Of a stretch of DNA of 64,000 bases, positions 41,903 through 50,937 are shown in pieces. The stretch lies in NCBI RefSeq assembly GCF_035961655.1, contig NZ_CP108393.1:7215501-7279500 (forward strand). The letters run 5' to 3'. The notes beneath the pieces were generated by a model. It was not told where the DNA came from. It saw only the letters and a list, made by a program, of their open reading frames with translations, and did no database searches. This DNA comes from Streptomyces sp. NBC_01317. GTDB taxonomy: Bacteria; Actinomycetota; Actinomycetes; Streptomycetales; Streptomycetaceae. Within the stretch, counting starts at the first letter, position 1, and each line of letters starts with the position of its first letter. A program made the translations under genes and the position numbers.

Positions 41903-42946
41903 ATGCCGGGGACACACGGGTCGAAGGACGCTCAGCCGACGGTGCGTGACGTCGCCGAGAGGGCGAAGGTCAGCGCCATGACCGTCTCCCGCGTTCTGCG
42001 TGACGATCCGAAGGTGCTGCCGGCCACCGCGGCCCGCGTGCGCGCGGCGGTCGCGGAACTCGGCTACCGCCGCAACGAGATGGCCCGCAGCCTGCGTCTC
42101 GGAAGTGGTACGGGCCTCGTGGGCCTGGTGGTCACCAACCTGGCCAACCCGTTCTACTCACGACTGGCCCTGGGCGTCGACTCCGTCGTCGTCCGGCACG
42201 GCCTCAAGGCCGTCATCGGCAACACCGGCCAGGACCTCGACACCGAGCGCGGTCTCGTCGAGGACCTGGTCGGGCGGCGTGTCGACGGCATCATCGCCGT
42301 GCCCGCCGGTCCTGACCAGCGGCATCTGGCCGCCGCGGCGGCCGAGGGGGTGCCCGTCGTGGTCGCGAGCCGTCCGCCCGAGGGGTTCGGCGCGGACTGT
42401 GTCCTGGTCGACGACTACGGCGGCGCTCGCGCCGCCACCGAAAGCCTGCTCGGCGCCGGTCATCGCAGGATCGGATTCCTCGGTTCGCCACCCGCCGTCT
42501 ACACCGGTACGGAGCGGTTGCGCGGATTCACCGACGCCCTCGCCTCCGCGGGCCTGTCCACCGACCCCGCCTACGTGCGGCGGGGACAGCGGCAGACCGG
42601 CGAGGCCGCGAGCGCCGCCGCGGAACTGCTCGGCCTGCCGGAACCCCCGACGGCCCTGTTCTGTTCCAACAACCGCAACACCATCGGAGCCTTCCGTGCC
42701 GTCCGCCGCGCCGGAACCACCACGGTGCTGGCCGGCTTCGACGATTTCGAACTCGCGGACACACTCGGCCTGCCGCTGACCGTCGTTGCCTACGACAGCG
42801 ACGAACTGGGCCGTGAGGCGGGCCGGTTGCTGGTCGCGCGTATGGGCGGAGGACCCGCGAGCGCCGGGGCCGCCACTCCGTTCCGGCGCACCGTCGTGCC
42901 GACCACGCTCGTGCACTACGGCCCACCGGGGCCGGCAACTCGTTGA
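41903..42946 (+). CDS. LacI-family regulator
   Basis: The 347-residue regulator has a helix-turn-helix TVRDVAERAKVSAMTVSRVLRDDPKV, hinge ARSLRLGSGTGLVGLVVTNLANPFYSRLA and a sugar-binding core (LAGFDDFELADTLGLPLTVVAYDSDELG). Third gene of the isomerase-ROK operon; the 14-bp palindrome at 39150 is its likely operator. The ATG at 41903 is used here, but a GTG at 41873 that overlaps the ROK stop by 4 bases is equally plausible. The gap 42947-43108 holds no gene. Confidence 0.85.
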   Translation: MPGTHGSKDAQPTVRDVAERAKVSAMTVSRVLRDDPKVLPATAARVRAAVAELGYRRNEMARSLRLGSGTGLVGLVVTNLANPFYSRLALGVDSVVVRHGLKAVIGNTGQDLDTERGLVEDLVGRRVDGIIAVPAGPDQRHLAAAAAEGVPVVVASRPPEGFGADCVLVDDYGGARAATESLLGAGHRRIGFLGSPPAVYTGTERLRGFTDALASAGLSTDPAYVRRGQRQTGEAASAAAELLGLPEPPTALFCSNNRNTIGAFRAVRRAGTTTVLAGFDDFELADTLGLPLTVVAYDSDELGREAGRLLVARMGGGPASAGAATPFRRTVVPTTLVHYGPPGPATR

Positions 42947-43108
42947 CCGCCTGGCGCGGAGCCTCAACGGCGGCGCCCGCCCCCTGCCGGCCCGCCTCCT
43001 GGCCCAGCCCTGATCATCCTGATCACCGGGCACCCGTCCGACCGGGACGAGATCCGCGACCGCGTCGTGCCGCTGCACGGTCCGCGCTGAGCCGGCCCGG
43101 CGTGGGTG

Positions 43109-43936
43109 TCAGTACGCGTCCCCCGTCGTGGACGACGTGATGATGCCGTCGTGTGCGAAGTCGCCCGGGGGGATGCCGGGGTGGTGGCCCTGGGGGCGCG
43201 GGTGCGGGGACGACGTGCCGAGGGCCAGGCGGGAGACGATGCGGTAGCGGTCGCCCCGGTAGAGGGAATGTACGTACTCGACGGGGCGGCCCGAGGTGTC
43301 CAGGGTCAGCCGTTCGATGAGCAGGGCGGGGGAGAGGACCGGGACGTCCAGGACGGAGGCCTCCGCCTCGTTCACGACGGTGGGTTCGATGGACTGGGTG
43401 GCCTCGTGCACGTACACCTGGTGGTGTTCCCGCAGGTGGTCGTAGAGCTCGCCCGACTCCAGCTCCTGCGGTGTCAGTCCGGGAGCCAGCTCGGCCGGGA
43501 TGTGCAGGTGCTCGATCGCCATGGGAGCGCCGTTCACCAGCCGCAGGCGGGCGATGTAGATCAGCTCGGCGGCCGGGGAGACGCGCAGCTTGCGGCCGAT
43601 CCTGGCGCCGGCCTGCGAGGTGCTGCGCTCCAGGATGCGGCTCGACCAGGCGCCGGAGGCCCGGGGGACGACAAACGCGGTGTCGTCGGCGCTGAGTTCC
43701 TGAGTGATCTTCGCCGGGGCCACGAACATGCCGCGGCCGTGCTCCCGCACCAGCAGGCCTGTGGCGACGAGTTCGTCCACGGCCGAGCGCAACGTCGGCC
43801 GGGAGACGCCCAGTTCGGCGCAGAGGGTGCGTTCGGAGGGGATGGCGTCGCCCGCGTGGCGCGTCTCGATCAGGCCGAGCAGGTGGTCCCTGACCCGCTC
43901 GCGCTTGAGTACCCCGCCCGACGAACCGCTCCCCAT
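43109..43936 (-). CDS. GntR/HutC-family regulator, DasR-like
   Basis: The 275-residue protein has a GntR winged helix (residues 10-75; RVRDHLLGLIETRHAGDAIPSERTLCAELGVSRPTLRSAVDEL) and a UTRA effector domain (about 95-240; AELIYIARLRLVNGAPMAIEHLHI and RPVEYVHSLYRGDRYRIVSRL). The UTRA end resembles DasR, the GlcNAc-6-phosphate sensor of Streptomyces, but the DNA-binding half differs, so this is a paralogue. It is divergent from an importer and hexosaminidase set, the same layout as the dasR-dasABC-dasD locus. GAGG lies 8 bases upstream of the ATG. Confidence 0.82.
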   Translation of the reverse strand: MGSGSSGGVLKRERVRDHLLGLIETRHAGDAIPSERTLCAELGVSRPTLRSAVDELVATGLLVREHGRGMFVAPAKITQELSADDTAFVVPRASGAWSSRILERSTSQAGARIGRKLRVSPAAELIYIARLRLVNGAPMAIEHLHIPAELAPGLTPQELESGELYDHLREHHQVYVHEATQSIEPTVVNEAEASVLDVPVLSPALLIERLTLDTSGRPVEYVHSLYRGDRYRIVSRLALGTSSPHPRPQGHHPGIPPGDFAHDGIITSSTTGDAY

Positions 43937-43955
43937 GGAGGTGACCTCTTTCGCT

Positions 43956-43988
43956 TGCGTCGATCCTGCGTCGATCCTGCGTCGATCC
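43956..43988. repeat. Three tandem copies of an 11-bp unit
   Basis: TGCGTCGATCC occurs three times without gaps (43956-43966, 43967-43977, 43978-43988) in the 5' untranslated side of the GntR gene. This could be a regulatory binding array or a slippage product. Confidence 0.7.
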
Positions 43989-43991
43989 TAC

Positions 43992-44166
43992 TGGTCAGTG
44001 GTCAGTGACTGGTCGGTGGCTGGTCAACTGGTAAGGGTCATTCTGCACCATTCTAGCCGCTGCCGTCGCCGTCGGGCGCAAGTGAATCCTTTGGTTCCGG
44101 GCTTGACGGCTTCATTGGTCCATGCCACCTTCTGGTCACCGCGTCTTGCCAGTTGACCAATTGGTA
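43992..44166. promoter_or_regulatory. Cluster of TGGTC half-sites between the GntR and importer genes
   Basis: TGGTC or TGGTA occurs at 43992, 43999, 44010, 44021, 44029, 44116, 44133 and 44162, with the complement GACCA at 44155. ACCAATTGGT (44156-44165) is a perfect palindrome just before the importer gene. HutC-type GntR proteins bind TGGT...ACCA sites, so this is a probable operator field. A weak promoter (TTGACG 44103, CACCTT 44126) overlaps it. Confidence 0.6.
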
Positions 44167-44187
44167 AATCTCTCATCGAGGTGGTCC

Positions 44188-45435
44188 GTGAAGATCCGCT
44201 TCATCGCCGGTATCGCAGCTCTCGCCACGACCCTGGCGCTCAGCGCCTGTAGCTCTTCCTCCGACACCGCCGCCGGGCCCGAGAAGCTCACTGTCTGGAT
44301 CATGAAGGACAGCGTCACCTCCGACTTCCTCGGCCGCTTCACCCAGGACTTCGAACGCCGGCACAAGGACCTCGCCCTGGACATCCAGATCCAGGAGTGG
44401 GACGGCATAGGCGAGAGGGTCACGGCCGCCCTCGCCAGCAAGGACGCCCCCGACGTGATCGAGGTGGGCAACACCCAGGTCGCGCAGTACGCGGCGAGCG
44501 GCGGGGTCAAGGACCTCACCGACCGGACCGGGGACCTGTCCGGTGGCGACTGGCTGCCCGGTCTCGCCGAGCCGGGCAGGATCGACGGCAAGCAGTACGG
44601 CATCCCCTGGTACGCGGCCAACCGGGTCGTGCTCTACAACAAGGACCTCTTCGCCGAGGCCGGGATCACCGGGCCGCCCGCCACCCAGGACGCCTGGCTC
44701 GCCGCCACGGCGAAGCTCAACAAGGGTGCCACCCAGGGCATTTACCTCCCCGGGCAGAACTGGTACACCCTCGCCGGCTTCATCTGGGACCAGGGCGGGG
44801 ACCTCGCCACCCGCTCCGGCGACACCTGGAAGGGGGCCCTTCAGAGCCCGCAGGCCCTGGCGGGGATGGACTTCTACCGTCGCCTCCAGGTGCTGGGCAA
44901 GGGTCCCAAGGACTCCGACGAGGCCAAGCCGCCGCAGGCCGAGGTCTTCGCCGAGGGGGGTGTCGCACAGATCATCTCCGTCCCCGGCGGGGCGAAGATC
45001 GTCGAGGAGGCCAATCCCGCGCTGAAGGGGAAGATCGGCTTCTTCCCGGTGCCGGGCAGGACCGCCGGCGTCCCCGGATCCGTCTTCACCGGCGGCTCCG
45101 ACCTCGTCGTCCCCGAGGCCTCCGGCCACCAGGACGGCGCCTATCAGGTGATCAAGGCCCTCACCGGCGACACCTGGCAGAAGGACATGGCGAAGACCAT
45201 GAGCTACGTACCCAACCGGACGTCCCTCGCGTCGGCCGTCCAGGGCGACGCGGGTACGGCGGCGATGGCGGCCGGCGCGGCGCGGGGGCGGGCAACCCCC
45301 AACTCCCCGCAGTGGGCCGCCGTCGAGGCCACCAATCCCATCAAGCAGTACATGACCGCCGTACTGACCGGAGCCGACCCCGCGCGGGCGGCCGAGGACG
45401 CGTCCGACAGCATCACCAAGACGCTCGGCTCATGA
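44188..45435 (+). CDS. Sugar ABC transporter substrate-binding lipoprotein (DasA-like)
   Basis: The 415-residue lipoprotein has a signal peptide with lipobox LALSACSSSS, then a family 1 solute-binding fold (KLTVWIMKDSVTSDFLGRFTQDFERRH, IDGKQYGIPWYAANRVVLYNKDLFAEAGI). The start is the GTG at 44188 with GAGG 6 bases upstream, giving a proper signal peptide; the in-frame ATG at 44122 would not. By context it is likely to bind GlcNAc oligosaccharides such as chitobiose. The stop overlaps the first permease start (ATGA). Confidence 0.83.
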   Translation: MKIRFIAGIAALATTLALSACSSSSDTAAGPEKLTVWIMKDSVTSDFLGRFTQDFERRHKDLALDIQIQEWDGIGERVTAALASKDAPDVIEVGNTQVAQYAASGGVKDLTDRTGDLSGGDWLPGLAEPGRIDGKQYGIPWYAANRVVLYNKDLFAEAGITGPPATQDAWLAATAKLNKGATQGIYLPGQNWYTLAGFIWDQGGDLATRSGDTWKGALQSPQALAGMDFYRRLQVLGKGPKDSDEAKPPQAEVFAEGGVAQIISVPGGAKIVEEANPALKGKIGFFPVPGRTAGVPGSVFTGGSDLVVPEASGHQDGAYQVIKALTGDTWQKDMAKTMSYVPNRTSLASAVQGDAGTAAMAAGAARGRATPNSPQWAAVEATNPIKQYMTAVLTGADPARAAEDASDSITKTLGS

Positions 45436-46355
45436 ACCGGGCTCTCCCCAGGGCGCTTCCCAGGACTCTCCCCAGGGCCTTCTGGCCGTATCTGCTCGTC
45501 GCTCCCACGGTCCTCGGGGCGGCCGGTCTGCTCCTCTACCCGCTGGTCCGCAATATCGTCATCTCCTTCCAGCGGTACGGAATGGGCGAACTCGTCCGCG
45601 GCGGAGCCTCGTTCGCCGGTCTCGCCAACTACCGGGACATCCTCGGGGACGACGAGTTCTGGGAGGTCGTACGCCGCACCCTCTGGTGGACGGCCGTCAA
45701 CGTCTTCCTGATCATGGTCCTGGCCACGCTCGTCGCCCTCCTGCTCCAGCAACTCGACCGCCGCTCCCGGCTGTTGGTGCTGAGCGGGCTGGTGCTCGCC
45801 TGGGCCAGCCCCGTCATCGCCACCACCACCGTCTTCCAGTGGCTGTTCTCGTCCCGGCTCGGAGTGGTCAACTGGCTGCTCGTACGCCTCGGCTTCACGT
45901 CGTACGAGAACTACTCCTGGTTCGCCGACGGCCGCGCCACCTTCACCATCCTGGTGATCGTCGTCGTCTGGCAGTCCGTCCCGTTCGCCGCCATCACGCT
46001 GCACGCGGCCCTGCTCACCGTCCCCGCCGAGTTGTACGAATCGGCACGGCTCGACGGCGCCGGCGCGGCACGGATCTTCCGCTCCGTGACGCTGCCCATC
46101 CTCCGCCCGATCTTCGGACTCGTGCTCTGCCTCGAAGTCATCTGGGTCTTCCGCTGCTTCGCCCAGATCTGGGCCATCAGCAAGGGCGGCCCCGGCGACG
46201 CCACCACCACCCTGCCCGTCTACGCCTACCGCGTCGCCCAGTCCCTGCACCGGTACGACCTGGGCGCGGCGGTCTCGACCGTCACCGTCCTGCTGCTCCT
46301 GGCCGTGCTCGTCCTCTACTTCCGTCAGATGTTCCGGCAGGAGGCAGAACAGTGA
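45432..46355 (+). CDS. Sugar ABC transporter permease (DasB-like)
   Basis: The 307-residue integral membrane protein has six predicted segments beginning FWPYLLVAPTVLGAAGLLLYPLV and an EAA loop LYESARLDGAGAARIFRSVTLPILRPIF. Four-base overlaps (ATGA and GTGA) join it to the binding-protein and second permease genes. The N-terminus has a short repeated LPRALPRTLPRAF stretch. No ATPase is encoded here, so an MsiK-type shared ATPase is presumed. Confidence 0.87.
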   Translation: MNRALPRALPRTLPRAFWPYLLVAPTVLGAAGLLLYPLVRNIVISFQRYGMGELVRGGASFAGLANYRDILGDDEFWEVVRRTLWWTAVNVFLIMVLATLVALLLQQLDRRSRLLVLSGLVLAWASPVIATTTVFQWLFSSRLGVVNWLLVRLGFTSYENYSWFADGRATFTILVIVVVWQSVPFAAITLHAALLTVPAELYESARLDGAGAARIFRSVTLPILRPIFGLVLCLEVIWVFRCFAQIWAISKGGPGDATTTLPVYAYRVAQSLHRYDLGAAVSTVTVLLLLAVLVLYFRQMFRQEAEQ

Positions 46356-47185
46356 GCCGATCCCGCGCCCGGCGCGTCCCGCTCCACGCCGCCGCTCTGC
46401 TGGTCTTCGTCCTGTCGGCCTTCCCCGTGTACTGGATGGTGCTGACCGCCTTCAAGCCCACCGCGGACATCCAGTCCGAGACCCCGGTCTTCCTGCCCAC
46501 CTCGGTGACCCTCGACCACTTCACCAAGGCCTTCGAGGCCGACGGCTTCTGGCTCTTCTGGCGCAACAGCCTGATCGTCACGGTCAGTTGTGTCGTCCTC
46601 GCCCTGATCGTCGCCCTCGGCGCCGCGTTCGCCGTGGCGCGGCTGCGGTGGAAGGGGCGCCGCGGCTTCATCCTCATGGTGTTCATCGCGCAAGTGGCGC
46701 CCTGGGAAGCGCTGTTGATCCCGATGTACATCATCGCCAGGGACACGGACATGCTCGACAGGCTGTCCACCCTGACGCTGATCTACTTCATGATCACCCT
46801 GCCCTTCACCATCGTCACCCTGCGGGGTTTCCTCACCGCCATCCCGGTCGAACTGGAAGAGGCCGCGCAGGTCGACGGATGCACCCGGGCGGTCGCCTTC
46901 CGCCGGGTCACCCTGCCGCTCCTCGCACCCGGCCTGCTCGCCACCTCGCTCTTCGGATTCATCACCGCCTGGAACGAATTCGCCTTCGCCAACATGCTGA
47001 TCATCAAGAACCAGGACGACCGGACCCTCCCCGTCTGGCTGTCCTCCTTCTCCAACGTCTTCGGCACGGACTGGGGCGCCACCATGGCCGCCTCCACTCT
47101 CTTCGCCCTGCCCGTGCTGCTGCTCTTCCTGGTCCTCCAGGGCCGGGTCGCCGCCGGGATGACCAGCGGCGCCGTCAAGGGATAG
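46352..47185 (+). CDS. Sugar ABC transporter permease (DasC-like)
   Basis: The 277-residue permease has six predicted segments (AALLVFVLSAFPVYWMVLTAFKP onward) and the EAA loop LEEAAQVDGCTRAVAFRRVTLPLLAPGL. The GTG start overlaps the upstream stop. The gene is followed 13 bases later by the GH20 gene, completing a das-like order of A, B, C, D. Confidence 0.87.
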   Translation: MSRSRARRVPLHAAALLVFVLSAFPVYWMVLTAFKPTADIQSETPVFLPTSVTLDHFTKAFEADGFWLFWRNSLIVTVSCVVLALIVALGAAFAVARLRWKGRRGFILMVFIAQVAPWEALLIPMYIIARDTDMLDRLSTLTLIYFMITLPFTIVTLRGFLTAIPVELEEAAQVDGCTRAVAFRRVTLPLLAPGLLATSLFGFITAWNEFAFANMLIIKNQDDRTLPVWLSSFSNVFGTDWGATMAASTLFALPVLLLFLVLQGRVAAGMTSGAVKG

Positions 47186-47198
47186 GGACACACACCGG

Positions 47199-48815
47199 AT
47201 GACCGCACCCGCGCACCCCGCAGCCGACCCCGCCACCCGGCGCGGCGGACCACCCCTGATCCCCCGCCCGTCCCAGCTGACCACCCTGCCCGGGAGGTTC
47301 ACGCTCGACGCGCACACCGCGGTACGGGCCGCGCCCGGCGGCGCCACCGCCGCCGCGGACCTGCTCCGTACCCTCCTCGCTCCCGCCACCGGACTGCCCC
47401 TGCCCGCGGCGGCGGACGGCAGTGTCGTCCTGGTGGTCGACCCGGCCCTCGCCGGTCTCGGCCGGGAGGGCTACGGCCTCACGGTCGGCGCCGACGCCGT
47501 GCTGCTGCGCGCCGCGCACCCGGACGGTCTGCTCAACGCCGTCCAGACGATCCGTCAACTCCTGCCGCCCGAGGCCCTGTCGGCGGAGCCCGTACGCGGG
47601 ACGGAGTGGACGCTGCCGTGCGTCCAGATCACCGACGTTCCGCGCTTCGCCTGGCGCGGCGTCATGCTCGACGTGGCCAGGCGCTTCCGGCCCGTCTCCT
47701 TCCTCCGCCGGTTCGTCGACCTGCTCGCCCTGCACAAACTCAACGTGCTGCATCTGCACCTCACCGACGACCAGGGCTGGCGCATGCCGGTCGCCGCCTA
47801 TCCCCGGCTCACCACCGTGGGCGGCGAGCCGCACGGCGGGGCCTACACCCGCCGGGAGTTGGAGGACCTGATCGCCTACGCCGCCGCGCGCGGCATCAGC
47901 GTCGTCCCCGAGATCGAGATGCCCGGCCATGTACGGGCCGCCCTCGCCGCCTATCCCGAACTGGGCAACGACCCCTCGCGCCGGCTGGAGGTGTGGAACC
48001 GCTGGGGGGTCTGCGACACGATCCTCGGGGTGCACGACGAGGTCCTGGACTTCTGCCGTGCCGTGCTGGACGAGGTGGTCGACGTCTTTCCCTCGCCGTA
48101 CGTGCACGTCGGCGGCGAGGAGTGCCCGATCGTCGAGTGGGAGCGGTCCGACGCGGCCCGGCGCAGGGCGGCGCGGGAAGGGCTGAGCGGCCCCGGCGAG
48201 CTGCACCGCTGGTTCATGGACCGGATCGGCGGCTTCCTCGCGGAACGGGGCCGTACGCCCCTCGGCTGGACGGAGAGCGGCCGCGACCTGCCCCTCGGCT
48301 TCACCGCCCTGCCGTGGCGGGACGCCGCGCACGGCCTGGTGGCTGCGGGGCGGGGCCAGGACATCATCATGGCGCCCCACCGCTCGACGTACCTCGACTA
48401 CCCGCAGAGCGGCCGGCCCGAGGAACCGCCCGGCCAGCCGGGCGGCCCGGTGACCCTGCGGGACGTGTACGACCTCGACCCGGCGCCCGCCGGCTGGGAG
48501 GCGGCCACGGCCGCCCGCGTCCTCGGCACCCAGGCGCAGTTGTGGAGCGAGTACGTCCCCACCGCCGCGCACGCCGAGTACCTGGCCTTCCCCCGGCTCT
48601 GCGCCCTCGCGGAGACGGCCTGGTCCGCCCACCGCGACTGGCCGGGCTTCCAGCGCCGGCTGGCCCACCACAGAACCCGGCTCGACACGCTCGGCGTGCC
48701 GGACCGACCACCGCACGACCCGCAGGACCAGCACGACCCGCAGGACCCGCAGGACCCGCACGACCCGCACCACTCCCCGCACATCCCCCCGCCAGGAGAG
48801 GAATCAGGTCGATGA
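47199..48815 (+). CDS. GH20 beta-N-acetylhexosaminidase (DasD-like)
   Basis: The 538-residue protein has an N-terminal GH20b-type domain (to about 140) and a catalytic barrel: RFAWRGVMLDVARRF, LHLHLTDDQGWRM, VVPEIEMPGHVRAALAAYPELG, and PYVHVGGEECPIVEW. The catalytic pair reads Glu307-Glu308 where Asp-Glu is the rule. There is no signal peptide, so it should act on imported chito-oligosaccharides in the cytoplasm, releasing GlcNAc. The C-terminus carries a repeated DPQDQHDPQDPQDP tail with many His. The stop overlaps the GH16 gene by 4 bases. Confidence 0.83.
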   Translation: MTAPAHPAADPATRRGGPPLIPRPSQLTTLPGRFTLDAHTAVRAAPGGATAAADLLRTLLAPATGLPLPAAADGSVVLVVDPALAGLGREGYGLTVGADAVLLRAAHPDGLLNAVQTIRQLLPPEALSAEPVRGTEWTLPCVQITDVPRFAWRGVMLDVARRFRPVSFLRRFVDLLALHKLNVLHLHLTDDQGWRMPVAAYPRLTTVGGEPHGGAYTRRELEDLIAYAAARGISVVPEIEMPGHVRAALAAYPELGNDPSRRLEVWNRWGVCDTILGVHDEVLDFCRAVLDEVVDVFPSPYVHVGGEECPIVEWERSDAARRRAAREGLSGPGELHRWFMDRIGGFLAERGRTPLGWTESGRDLPLGFTALPWRDAAHGLVAAGRGQDIIMAPHRSTYLDYPQSGRPEEPPGQPGGPVTLRDVYDLDPAPAGWEAATAARVLGTQAQLWSEYVPTAAHAEYLAFPRLCALAETAWSAHRDWPGFQRRLAHHRTRLDTLGVPDRPPHDPQDQHDPQDPQDPHDPHHSPHIPPPGEESGR

Positions 48816-50308
48816 CCAGACACCCGATGACCAGGCAAGACAGCAGCGCCACCGAAGGAACAGGGACCCCCGGAAGGCGGTCCGCCGGACGCCTCCGTAC
48901 CGCCGTCGCCCTGGGCGTGGCGGCCGGACTCGGCTGCGCCGCACTGACCGCGGTGCCCGCCGGGGCCGCCGACCCGACCGTGAAGGTGCAGTACCGCCAG
49001 AGCTCGACGGGATCCGACCAGGCGGAGCCCTGGTTCAAGGTCGTCAACACCTCCGGTTCCTCCGTCGCGCTCACCGGTGTCAAGGTGCGCTACTACTTCA
49101 GGGCCGAGGCCGGCGCCTCGTACACCTTCGCCTGCTCCTGGGCGGTGAAGGGCTGCGCGAACATCACCGGCACCTTCGGCACTCTCGCCCATCCCACCGC
49201 GACCGCCGACCGCTATCTGGAGATCGGCTTCACGGCGGGGGCGGGCAGCCTCGCCGCGGGGGCGGACACCGGAGACATGCAACTGCGCTTCTACCGCTCC
49301 AACTGGGCGGCGCTCAACCAGAGCGACGACTACTCCTTCGGCCCCGCGCAGACCACGTACGGGGACTGGACCAAGGCGACCGCGACGGTGGGTGGCACCA
49401 CGGTCTGGGGTACGGCCCCGGCGGGCAACGACCCGGGAGGTCCGACCAACCCGCCGACCGACCCGCCCACCGACCCCCCGACGGACCCGCCCACCGGCGG
49501 CGCGGCCCTCTTCGACGACTTCAACTACACCTCGTACACCGATCCGTTGATCGGCACCCACGGCTGGAACGTGCGGTCCAACGCGGGCGGCCCCGGCGTG
49601 CCGGGCGCGACCTGGGCGGCCGACAACGTCACCTTCGCCAAGGAGGGGACCAACTCGGTCATGAACCTGGAGACGTCGACCGCGGGTACCGCCTCCACCA
49701 CGGAACAGACCGAAGTCCTCACCAAAGCAACGAAGTTCAGGAACGGCACGTACGCGGCACGGGTGAAGTTCGCGGACACACCGAAGTCAGGACCCGACGG
49801 CGACCGCCTGGTCCAGACGTTCTTCACCATCAACGACCTCAAGGCGCCGATGGCGGACGACTACGCCGAGTACGACTTCGAGTACCTGCCCAACGGTGGC
49901 TGGGGGGAGCCGTCCAACATCCTCTACACCACCTCCTGGGAGACCTACCGCCCCGATCCCTGGGAGGCGGTCAACCAGCACTCCGAGTCCCGTACCAGCT
50001 ACGCGGGCTGGCACGATCTGGTGGTCACCATCGACAATACGGCGATCACCTATTACGTCGACGGCCAGCCGTTCGGCACCCATGACGCCCGCTATCTGCC
50101 CGAGCGGCCCATGTCGATCAACTTCAACCAGTGGCTGATCGACCTCGCGGGGCAGACGAGCACGACGCCCCGGGCGTACGACCAGAAGGTCGACTACGTG
50201 CTGCACGTCAAGGACCAGGTGCTCACACCGGCGCAGGTCAACGCCAAGGTCGCCGCGTACCGCGCGGCGGGCAAGGCCTTCGAGGACACGGTGCCCGGGA
50301 CTCAGTGA
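48812..50308 (+). CDS. Secreted GH16 glucanase with CBM3
   Basis: The 498-residue secreted enzyme has a long signal peptide (to about AGA, residue 53). An N-terminal CBM3 cellulose-binding module follows (about 55-205; KVQYRQSSTGSDQAEPWFKV, VKVRYYFRAE, LQFNKSDW-like FYRSNWAALNQSDDYSF), then a PTDPPTDPPTDPP linker and a GH16 domain. The catalytic motif is YAEYDFEYL (E353, D355, E357), the ExDxE form of lichenase-type GH16. It probably cuts a beta-1,3/1,4-glucan. The ATG overlaps the hexosaminidase stop by 4 bases, so a polysaccharide-degrading function is tied to the das-like operon. Confidence 0.82.
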   Translation: MTRHPMTRQDSSATEGTGTPGRRSAGRLRTAVALGVAAGLGCAALTAVPAGAADPTVKVQYRQSSTGSDQAEPWFKVVNTSGSSVALTGVKVRYYFRAEAGASYTFACSWAVKGCANITGTFGTLAHPTATADRYLEIGFTAGAGSLAAGADTGDMQLRFYRSNWAALNQSDDYSFGPAQTTYGDWTKATATVGGTTVWGTAPAGNDPGGPTNPPTDPPTDPPTDPPTGGAALFDDFNYTSYTDPLIGTHGWNVRSNAGGPGVPGATWAADNVTFAKEGTNSVMNLETSTAGTASTTEQTEVLTKATKFRNGTYAARVKFADTPKSGPDGDRLVQTFFTINDLKAPMADDYAEYDFEYLPNGGWGEPSNILYTTSWETYRPDPWEAVNQHSESRTSYAGWHDLVVTIDNTAITYYVDGQPFGTHDARYLPERPMSINFNQWLIDLAGQTSTTPRAYDQKVDYVLHVKDQVLTPAQVNAKVAAYRAAGKAFEDTVPGTQ

Positions 50309-50496
50309 CCGCCGGACCGGGCGGCAGGGGGGGGCAGGGGGCGGACGCCGGCCGGGCGTTCGCTCCCCGCCCCCTTCGCGCGGTCACATGCCCTCGCAGG
50401 CCGCCCCGAAGCCGTGGTCGTGGATGTGGCCGGGGCGAGTGCGACACGGGAGCGGATGCCGAGCTTTCCGCAGCGGGCGTCTTCCAGTCCGGCGTC

Positions 50497-50937
50497 ATGG
50501 CCACCCGCAACCTCAGCCTCCGGGAACGCCTGCCCGAACACGCCCACGCCGCCGCGTACTCGGTCATGTACGCGGTCCAGGGGGCGGGCTACAGCCTCAC
50601 CGCGTCCCTGTCCGCCGTGGCGCTGAATCCGGCGACTCCTTCGGTCGCGATCCTCGGCGGTGTCGCCCTCACCCTTCTCATCACCGCCGTCAGCGCCGTC
50701 GCGGAACGCCCCTCCGCAAAACCCGGACCTCGACCGGGTCGCCCGCCTTCGCCGAGGCGGACCACGCCCCGGACGGAACGGCCATGGCGCGGTCCTGGCC
50801 AGGACGGGTTTGAGGACGGCGTTCGCGGCCAGACTGTTGGTCGAGCTGCGTCAGCCACCCCTTCCGACCGGCTCGCAGTCGCCTCAGCGGTCGCCGGAAA
50901 CGCGGAGGTGTCGCCTTTCCCGGCACGGCGGCATCGT
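50497..50937 (+). other. In-frame membrane-segment ORF before the phospholipase-D gene
   Basis: An ATG at 50497 opens a frame reading SLRERLPEHAHAAAYSVMYAVQGAGYSLTASL and a hydrophobic helix VAILGGVALTLLITAVSAVA. It runs without a stop into the downstream synthase, which could then have a 552-residue form. Low-complexity Pro/Arg text follows the helix, so it may instead be the broken remains of a small membrane protein. The stretch 50309-50496 holds only GC-rich repeats. Confidence 0.4.
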
